From: Myxococcales bacterium | Lineage (GTDB): Bacteria > Myxococcota_A > Bradymonadia > Bradymonadales > Bradymonadaceae | Direction: 5' to 3' | Assembly (NCBI GenBank): GCA_007120915.1 | Contig: SKMT01000671.1 | Span: 1 to 5,666, forward strand | Length of the DNA stretch: 5,666 nucleotides | Shown: positions 1-5,472 of the stretch, in pieces | Numbering within the stretch: the first letter of the stretch is position 1 | How the letters are laid out: each line of letters opens with the position of its first letter | The notes under the pieces: generated by a model | What the model saw: the letters and a program-made list of their open reading frames with translations, nothing else | Database searches by the model: none | Told to the model about the DNA's origin: nothing | Made by a program: the position numbers and the translations under genes

Positions 1-515
1 AAAAACACGACGTCGAAGAACTCGCCGATCTCGAAGATCGGCCCGTCGCCTTCACCTCCCCGACCTCCACCTCGGGCTATCTGTTCCCCCTCGCCGAGGC
101 GATGGAACAGGGCCTTGTCAAAAAAGGTGGCAGCGCCGAGGAGTTTTTCGGCGACGTCGTCTTCTCCGGTGGCTACCAGCAGGCGCTGATGGCGCTGGTG
201 AACGGCCAGGTCGAAGCCGCGGCCGCCTCGGACTACGCGTTGCAGCAGTATCTGAGCGAGGAACAACGCGACAGCATCCGGGTCATCACCGAACAGGGAC
301 CGGTTCCCACCCACGGGCTGGCAATACGCGGTGAGCTGGACGACGAGATCAAACAGAACGTGCGCGACGCGCTGCTGAAGCTCAACGACGAAGAACACGC
401 CGAGTTGCTCGAAAGCATCTACGGCGCCGAACGACTGGTCGAACAGGATCACGACGAACACGTCCAGGCGCTCGACCGCGCCTGGGAACTCGTCGACTTT
501 GACGGTGAAATCTGA
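1..515 (+). CDS. phnD: PhnD-type phosphonate/phosphite ABC transporter substrate-binding protein (5' partial)
   Basis: Only the C-terminal 170 residues are present; the reading frame (first full codon at base 3) is open to the left edge, so the signal peptide and first lobe are outside the window. The protein should bind a phosphorus oxyanion (phosphonate, phosphite or phosphate) in the periplasm and deliver it to the membrane transporter encoded next. The family signature is clear: a stretch reading VAFTSPTSTSGYLFP (bases 45-89), whose Ser-Thr-Ser-Gly (66-77) is the loop that grips the phosphorus oxygens in PhnD proteins. It is followed by FSGGYQQALMALVNGQVEAA, which matches the usual 'GSHdaa...aV..G.vdaaa' segment. 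In that segment the usual His is Tyr (174-176), so ligand preference may differ from E. coli PhnD. The gene ends in TGA at 513-515, 32 bases before the fused ATPase-permease gene, which supports one operon. Family assignment is confident; the exact substrate is not determinable. Confidence 0.9.
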   Translation, partial: KHDVEELADLEDRPVAFTSPTSTSGYLFPLAEAMEQGLVKKGGSAEEFFGDVVFSGGYQQALMALVNGQVEAAAASDYALQQYLSEEQRDSIRVITEQGPVPTHGLAIRGELDDEIKQNVRDALLKLNDEEHAELLESIYGAERLVEQDHDEHVQALDRAWELVDFDGEI

Positions 516-547
516 CTGCTACGCTGCTCTAACGCCCACGATACGCC

Positions 548-2260
548 GTGAACAACGCCATAGACATTCGCAATCTGCACGTTCGTTTCGACGACGGCGA
601 CGAGCCCGTCGAAGCGCTGCGTGGTATCAACGTCTCGATCCGGCCGGGAGAGCGCGTCGCGATCATCGGGCGCAGCGGCAGCGGTAAGTCGACGCTTCTG
701 CGCGTGCTCAGCGGCCTGGTCACCCCCGACAGGGGCCACGTCCAGGTGGGCGAAAATGTTCTGGGCCCACAGCACGGCGCAGACCGCGAGATGTACCGCG
801 ACGTAGGGCTGGTGTTTCAGGATTACGGGCTGGTCCCGCAACTGACGGCAGCCCAGAACGTGATGTGCGGCAGCTTCCACACCCGCTCTGCCTTCGGTTC
901 CATGGCCGGATTCGGCGGCCGGGCCCACCAACGGGCCTGCCAACTGCTCACGGAGTTGGGACTTGGCGATCGGGTCGACCTGCGCGCCAGCCGGCTAAGC
1001 GGTGGCGAACAGCAACGCGTGGCGATCGCCCGGCTTCTGTTCCAGAACCCGTCGATCATGCTGCTCGACGAGCCGGTGGCGAGCCTGGACATCCACTGGG
1101 CGAAGAAAGCCGTAGACATGATGACCACCGCCGGCACCGCCGACGATCCGACGACGCTGGTGATGGTGCTGCATGACCTGTCGCTGGCCCGCCAGTTCGC
1201 TGACCGGGTCATCTACCTGCACGAAGGCCGGGTGCTGTTTGACGGCGACCCCCACGAGGCGTGCTGCCAGCTCGAAGACCAGCCCACCAAGATCCAGCCT
1301 CCGGCCGCCGACGGCTCGGTGCTCGACAAGCATCACCGACCGCCGACGCCGAAACCGGCGAACTGTCCCGAAGGCCATGCCTGCGACGACCCGCCGCCAC
1401 CGTGTCGGCAAACCGCTGAGACCAACCGGCCACTTCCCCCGCCGTCGGAGCAACCCGACACGGGTGGCCCACTGACCGGGCTGTGGGGCAAGTCCTCGTT
1501 CTATTCGTCGATTCTGCTGGTGGGGCTGGGCTTTTTCGTCTGGGCCGTCGTCAGCCTCTGGTCCGAGCTGGGCCTGGAGTTCTCGTTCGCCCAACTGGCA
1601 CACATCGCCGGGAACACCGCCGATTTCGCCGCCCGCATGTGGCCTCCCGACTTCTCGTCGGCCTCCATGCTCACCGACAGCATCGTCGAGACCATTCAGA
1701 TGGCGCTGATCGGCACCACCTTCGCGGCGATTTTGTCCCTTCCCATCGCCGTGATGGCCGCGCGCAACGTCTCGCCGCGGCCGATCCAGTTTGCCGGGCG
1801 TATGGTGCTCAATGGACTTCGCACCATCCCCAGCCTGATCTGGGCGCTCTTCTTCGTGGCCATCGTCGGGCTCGGCCCGCTGGCGGGAATCATGGCCCTG
1901 ACGCTGTACGCCGCCGGGTATCTCGGCAAGTTCTACTACGAGGGGATCGAATCCATCGACCCCGGCCCGGTGCACTCGCTGAAGACCGTGGGCGCCAGCC
2001 GCATCCAGCAGTTTCGCTGGGGCGTGTTTCCCCAGGTGCTGCCCTTGATGGTCGGCTACACGCTGTACATGTTCGAGTACAACGTGCGCGCCGCCACTAT
2101 CCTGGGCATCGTCGGCGCCGGCGGCATCGGATTCCATCTGTACTTCTTCATCGAAACCGGCGACTATCACCAGGCTGCCGCCGCACTGCTTCTTCTTCTG
2201 GCAGTGGTCTCGGCGATCGACTGGCTCAGCTCCCGGTTGCGCGCGAAGATTCAGGACTGA
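548..2260 (+). CDS. Fused phosphonate-type ABC transporter ATPase-permease (PhnC-PhnE fusion)
   Basis: This 570-residue protein holds both the ATP-hydrolysing and membrane-spanning parts of a phosphonate-type importer. The N-terminal ABC ATPase (about 1-238) has Walker A GRSGSGKST (41-49), Q-loop Gln91, signature LSGGEQQR (150-157), Walker B IMLLDEP (170-176), D-loop SLD (179-181) and switch His209, all intact. A Pro/Cys/His-rich linker (about 239-312) follows. The PhnE-like permease (about 313-570) has hydrophobic segments near 320-338, 376-404, 425-458, 496-510, 515-535 and 541-559. It also has an EAA-type coupling loop (EGIES...VGAS...FPQVLP, 465-499) and the PhnE hallmark EYNVRAATILGIVGAGGIG (510-528). 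Start: GTG at 548 is the first usable codon after an in-frame TAA at 530-532; no good Shine-Dalgarno is visible, so translation may be coupled to phnD. PhnC and PhnE are normally separate. The linker has no frameshift and no obvious restart just before the first membrane segment, so a true fusion is likely. Two copies would make a complete transporter core. Confidence 0.93.
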   Translation: MNNAIDIRNLHVRFDDGDEPVEALRGINVSIRPGERVAIIGRSGSGKSTLLRVLSGLVTPDRGHVQVGENVLGPQHGADREMYRDVGLVFQDYGLVPQLTAAQNVMCGSFHTRSAFGSMAGFGGRAHQRACQLLTELGLGDRVDLRASRLSGGEQQRVAIARLLFQNPSIMLLDEPVASLDIHWAKKAVDMMTTAGTADDPTTLVMVLHDLSLARQFADRVIYLHEGRVLFDGDPHEACCQLEDQPTKIQPPAADGSVLDKHHRPPTPKPANCPEGHACDDPPPPCRQTAETNRPLPPPSEQPDTGGPLTGLWGKSSFYSSILLVGLGFFVWAVVSLWSELGLEFSFAQLAHIAGNTADFAARMWPPDFSSASMLTDSIVETIQMALIGTTFAAILSLPIAVMAARNVSPRPIQFAGRMVLNGLRTIPSLIWALFFVAIVGLGPLAGIMALTLYAAGYLGKFYYEGIESIDPGPVHSLKTVGASRIQQFRWGVFPQVLPLMVGYTLYMFEYNVRAATILGIVGAGGIGFHLYFFIETGDYHQAAAALLLLLAVVSAIDWLSSRLRAKIQD

Positions 2261-2289
2261 ACCAGCCCGGTTCGCTTCCCAGTTGCCAA

Positions 2290-2361
2290 CAGACCACCGC
2301 CGCTTAGATTCTGTGCGATTGAATCTGACGGGTCTGCCGTAACGCCCGGAAATGGTCCGGG
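2290..2361. promoter_or_regulatory. Nested inverted repeats in the spacer between the transporter and the cyclase gene
   Basis: The 133-bp gap (2261-2393) contains three perfect 6-bp inverted repeats. CAGACC (2290-2295) pairs with GGTCTG (2331-2336) and encloses AGATTC (2306-2311) pairing with GAATCT (2321-2326). Further right, CCCGGA (2345-2350) pairs with TCCGGG (2356-2361) across a 5-base loop. None is followed by a T tract, so a standard intrinsic terminator is not supported. They could be a Rho-assisted transcript end for the phn operon, an operator for the downstream cyclase, or an RNA structure in its leader. I found no convincing -35/-10 pair here. The repeats are directly visible; their function is unknown. 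Confidence 0.35.
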
Positions 2362-2393
2362 TATGTCGGCGCCGGAACTGATGATGTGGCGGC

Positions 2394-4457
2394 ATGGTGT
2401 ATTTTCCCGACACTCAGGATGTGTTGCTTCTTCTCAATGCCCCGCTGCTGGAGCAATTGTACACCCGGCTTGTGAAGCAGCGCGGCCATCGCGTACGCCA
2501 CACCACCGACCCCGGCGAAGCACGCGAACTTCTAAAACAACAACCGCCCGACCTGTTCGTCGTCGACGCCGACATCGATGGCATCGATTTGCAGCGGTTT
2601 GTCGACGGTGTTGACGCATCGGCGGTGATGGTGCTGATCACCCCCGATGGCGACACCACCGACGATCCCACCCGCGGCACCGACCGATTTGGCGACGCTG
2701 CTCTGATCGTGCAGAAGCCGCTGTCTCCGATGGAGTTCGGTATCCAGGTCGACCAGATACTGGGACATTCCGGAGCTTCCTCGCTGGCCGAAAGCTCCAC
2801 TGTACAGCGGCGGTTCGACCATATCCGCCGCGATTTTTTGTTCGGTCTCGACGAACAGATCCAGCGGCTGTACAGGCTCTGGAGTCGGCTGGCCCGAAAC
2901 ACCGACCGCCCACAACAACGGGCTACTCAACTGCGCCACTTTCTGACCACCATGCAGACGGTGGCTCGCCATTTTGGATTTCACGAACTTGTCGACGAAC
3001 TGGAGTCCTTCAACGAGCTGATTCGCTCGCTGTCGATGGACGCTTCATCCACCATCGACGATGCGACCCGGCGCCGGGCTCGCTCTCATCTGGAGACCCT
3101 CGAAGAGAGCTGTCTCCGACTCCAATCGGAACACGATCTTCTCGACAAGCCCGGCGTCGTCGATCAGCGCCGTCAGACGCTGTTGGTCGTCGACCCCGAC
3201 CCCGATTTCTGCGAGCTGATCACCGAATACGGCGATCAGTTCATGATGCGCATCCGCACCGCCTCCAACCTCAGCGAAGCCGAAGAGCTGGCGCAGACCC
3301 CCTTGCTGACAGCGGCGCTGATCTCGGTGCACGCCGCTGACTCCCCGCTGGCGCTTCAGCGCGGCATCGCCCGGCTGCGCACCATCTCCCCAATCGATTC
3401 GCTGCCCGTCGCCCTGCTCGGCGATGACGGCGAAACACTGGACAGCCTCAGAAGTCTGTGGGCCGGCGTCTCGGTGCTGGTCTCCAAGCCCCTGACCACC
3501 TCCAAGTTCGTCTACACCGTCCAGCGCCTCGCCAAACTGCGACAGGCTCAGAAGGCATCGATTCTGCTGATCGAAGCCGACGACCACTTCGCCCGGCATT
3601 TTACCGCCGAACTCAGCAGCCGCGATCTGGCGGTGTACGTTCAGGACACGCCCGACTCGCTGCTCGAAAGTCTGGACAATCACCGTCCCGATCTGCTGGT
3701 GATCGACGTCGATATCCCGAAGGTGTCCTGTTTCGACATCTGCCGCACGCTGGGCAATATCCCCCGCTGGCAACACATGCCGGTGGTCCTGGTGACCGAC
3801 GAAGATCGAGAGGAGATCCGGCGCGCCGGCTACGAAGCAGGCGCCGCCGACGTCTTCAGCCGCGACATCAGCGCCGGGGAGCTTCGCTGCCGCATCGGCA
3901 CCCGTCTGAAGCGAGCCCGCCTGATCCGGCAGCGCACCGACCGCGATCCGCTGACCGGCCTACTGACGCGACGCGCCTTTCTGGAGCGGTTTGCCGCCCG
4001 GCTCAGCGAGACCAGCCGTCACGGACGCACCATGGCGTTCGCCATTTTGGACATCGACCGGTTCAAAACCATCAACGACCGCTGGGGCCATCCCGCCGGA
4101 GACCGGGTACTTCGCACCATCGGCCAACTGCTTCGGGAGCGATTTCGTATCGAGGATTTGTGCGCCCGCTGGGGCGGCGAGGAGTTCGTCGTCGCTCTCG
4201 GAGATGAGAATGCACGCACCGCCCATCAGGCACTCGACCGGCTGCGCGAGGAGTTCTCCTCCGTGGACTTCCGCGCCGACGACGGCACACGTTTCAGCAT
4301 CACCTTCAGCGCCGGCATCGCCGAGTTTCCCGCCGACGGCATCGACGCCGAGTCACTGCTCGCCGCCGCCGACGACCGACTGCTTCGCGCCAAACGCCAG
4401 GGGCGAAACCGCATCGTCACCGCCTCCGCCGCTGTCGCGCCTGCTACGAGTTCATAG
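2394..4457 (+). CDS. Multi-receiver diguanylate cyclase (REC / HPt-like / REC / REC / GGDEF)
   Basis: A 687-residue soluble signalling protein predicted to make cyclic di-GMP from two GTP. The GGDEF domain (about 515-676) looks active: GGEEF at 594-598, metal-binding Asp553, Asn561, Asp570, Lys667 and Arg671 at the PleD-equivalent places, and an inhibitory RxxD site (Arg585-Asp588) five residues before GGEEF, so product feedback is expected. Upstream are REC1 (about 9-124: Asp58, Thr83, Lys108 kept, N-terminal acidic pair replaced by Asn-Ala), a helical HPt-like stretch (about 136-250), REC2 (about 261-383: Asp267/Asp269 and Lys365 present but no Asp at the phospho-acceptor position) and REC3 (about 388-505: Asp438 and Thr468 kept, conserved Lys replaced by Arg490). 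ATG at 2394 is the first start after an in-frame TGA at 2382-2384; no strong ribosome binding site precedes it. No membrane segment is visible. Cyclase identity is firm; the HPt call is tentative. Confidence 0.92.
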   Translation: MVYFPDTQDVLLLLNAPLLEQLYTRLVKQRGHRVRHTTDPGEARELLKQQPPDLFVVDADIDGIDLQRFVDGVDASAVMVLITPDGDTTDDPTRGTDRFGDAALIVQKPLSPMEFGIQVDQILGHSGASSLAESSTVQRRFDHIRRDFLFGLDEQIQRLYRLWSRLARNTDRPQQRATQLRHFLTTMQTVARHFGFHELVDELESFNELIRSLSMDASSTIDDATRRRARSHLETLEESCLRLQSEHDLLDKPGVVDQRRQTLLVVDPDPDFCELITEYGDQFMMRIRTASNLSEAEELAQTPLLTAALISVHAADSPLALQRGIARLRTISPIDSLPVALLGDDGETLDSLRSLWAGVSVLVSKPLTTSKFVYTVQRLAKLRQAQKASILLIEADDHFARHFTAELSSRDLAVYVQDTPDSLLESLDNHRPDLLVIDVDIPKVSCFDICRTLGNIPRWQHMPVVLVTDEDREEIRRAGYEAGAADVFSRDISAGELRCRIGTRLKRARLIRQRTDRDPLTGLLTRRAFLERFAARLSETSRHGRTMAFAILDIDRFKTINDRWGHPAGDRVLRTIGQLLRERFRIEDLCARWGGEEFVVALGDENARTAHQALDRLREEFSSVDFRADDGTRFSITFSAGIAEFPADGIDAESLLAAADDRLLRAKRQGRNRIVTASAAVAPATSS

Positions 4458-4463
4458 GCGCCG

Positions 4464-4631
4464 GGCTCTGGGCGCTGGGCGCTGGGGGCTTGGCGCTGGG
4501 TGCTGGGGGCTGGGCGCTGGGCGCTGGGCGCTGGGGGCTGGGCGCTGGGCGCTGGGGGCTTGGCGCTGGAGGCTGGGTGCTGGGTGCTGGGTGCTTGGCG
4601 CTGGGGGCTTGGCGCTGGGTGCTGGGTGCTG
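4464..4631. repeat. Heptanucleotide tandem repeat array (GGNGCTK), between convergent genes
   Basis: From 4471 to 4631 the sequence divides exactly into 23 seven-base units with no insertion or deletion: 11 GGCGCTG, 5 GGTGCTG, 1 GGTGCTT, 2 GGGGCTG, 3 GGGGCTT and 1 GAGGCTG. A decayed unit GGCTCTG (4464-4470) precedes them. Variation is almost wholly at unit positions 3 and 7. Units ending in T (3, 13, 18, 20) are always followed by GGCGCTG. Units 1-4 (4471-4498) and 11-14 (4541-4568) are identical, which suggests block duplication. The array fills nearly the whole gap between the cyclase stop (4457) and the epimerase stop codon (4636-4638), so it lies in the 3' region of both transcripts. Seven-base units shift the reading frame, and open frames crossing it give only low-complexity peptides, so it is called non-coding. 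Heptamer short tandem repeats of this general type are known from cyanobacterial genomes (STRR); no relationship is claimed. Confidence 0.95.
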
Positions 4632-4635
4632 AGGA

Positions 4636-5472
4636 TTAGGCGAGGCCGAGATGTTCGCGGGCTTTGGAGCAGTCGAGCCACTGCCCACATTCGACCAGAT
4701 AGGACTCCCGGGGACGAACGTCGTTTTTGCCTCGGCTCGACCACCCGTCGAAGGCATCACCAATCGTGGTATTTTTACCTCCGATCAGGTAGCGCTGCCC
4801 GGGCCGGGCTCGCACCAGCGCTTCGGCGTGCATCTTCGCCACCTCCCGTACGTCCACCACATTCACCGGCTGGCGTGGTTTCACGCCAAGCCGGGCATAG
4901 GGACTCAAATCCACCCCCGGCCCCACCACCAGCGACGGGTTGAGGATCACCGCGTCGAAGCCGTCGGCGATATACCGGTAGCACTCCTGTTCGACAGCGT
5001 ACTTCGCCTCCACGAAGGGATCGTCGCTGGAGCCGGGCAGATACACGCTGGTTTCATCCAGCCGACTGCCCGGGCTCGAATGGCCCACTGTCGATGCGCA
5101 ACTGGTCACCACCAGCCGGTCCACCCCCTGGTCACGACAGGTCTCCAGCACCCGACGGATCCCCTCCACACTGCGGCGCAACACCTCAGCGGATGGTTTC
5201 CCAACCTCAGGCGCCACACAGTACACCACGGCGTTCACCCCGGCCGTCGCCTCCTGCAACGACGCCGGCTCGAAGATATCACCGACCACCAGTTCCACCC
5301 CCTCGAAATCAAGCCCTGCCTCTGACGAATCCCACCGACGCATCCCCCGCACCGTCCAACCCCGCCCCGCCAACTCACGCACCACGTGCCGGCCCACCAG
5401 CCCCGACGCACCCAACACCAGAAACCGCTGGTCCTCGGGCCTCAACTGCTGTTCGAACGATTTTGTCGTCAT
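4636..5472 (-). CDS. NAD(P)-binding epimerase/reductase-like protein (extended SDR family), altered active site
   Basis: A 278-residue Rossmann-fold protein. The nucleotide-binding motif GASGLVG is at 21-27, with VVGDIFEPASL (62-72) and VVTSCAST (121-128) at the places where the extended SDR family has its acidic loop and catalytic Ser/Thr. Other family landmarks are LNPSLVVGPGVD (177-188), NVVDVREVA (204-212) and PGQRYLIGGKN (224-234). The pattern is closest, by eye, to the dihydroflavonol-reductase/HpnA-like sugar epimerase branch. Two oddities stand out. The catalytic Tyr of YxxxK is Phe153 (F-V-E-A-K, Lys157 kept). The substrate-binding C-terminal region after residue 234 is only about 45 residues, well short of typical members of 310-340. 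ATG at 5470-5472 is preceded by GGAGGG (5477-5482 on the other strand) at good spacing. The gene is convergent to the cyclase and stops four bases from the heptamer array. Substrate unknown; it may be non-catalytic. Confidence 0.85.
   Translation of the reverse strand: MTTKSFEQQLRPEDQRFLVLGASGLVGRHVVRELAGRGWTVRGMRRWDSSEAGLDFEGVELVVGDIFEPASLQEATAGVNAVVYCVAPEVGKPSAEVLRRSVEGIRRVLETCRDQGVDRLVVTSCASTVGHSSPGSRLDETSVYLPGSSDDPFVEAKYAVEQECYRYIADGFDAVILNPSLVVGPGVDLSPYARLGVKPRQPVNVVDVREVAKMHAEALVRARPGQRYLIGGKNTTIGDAFDGWSSRGKNDVRPRESYLVECGQWLDCSKAREHLGLA

Noticed and set aside
1020..1029. GCGATCGC octamer resembling the cyanobacterial HIP1 element.
   Set aside because: A single occurrence inside a codon-constrained part of the ATPase gene; expected by chance in GC-rich sequence and not evidence for cyanobacterial origin.
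995..2413. Long minus-strand open frame of 472 codons opposite the transporter gene.
   Set aside because: It is the complement of a strongly supported plus-strand gene with all ABC motifs; such mirror frames are usual in GC-rich DNA, and the translation shows no recognisable domain.
4458..4475. Intrinsic terminator after the cyclase gene (GCGCC 4458-4462 with GGCGC 4471-4475).
   Set aside because: The stem is only five pairs, there is no T tract, and the right arm is part of the repeat array.
4464..4631. CRISPR array.
   Set aside because: Units are 7 bases long with no spacers; this is a simple tandem array. The same holds for the 6-base array at the right edge.
4452..4763. Minus-strand open frames reading through the heptamer array as Pro-Ala-Pro-Ser-rich peptides, and plus-strand Leu-Gly-Ala-Gly-rich ones.
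   Set aside because: All frames of a stop-free repeat stay open. The peptides are pure repeat translation joined to the epimerase gene read in the wrong frame, with no start signal or domain.
4651..5325. Plus-strand open frame of 224 codons opposite the epimerase-like gene.
   Set aside because: The minus-strand frame has the Rossmann motif, family landmarks and a good ribosome binding site; the plus frame has none.
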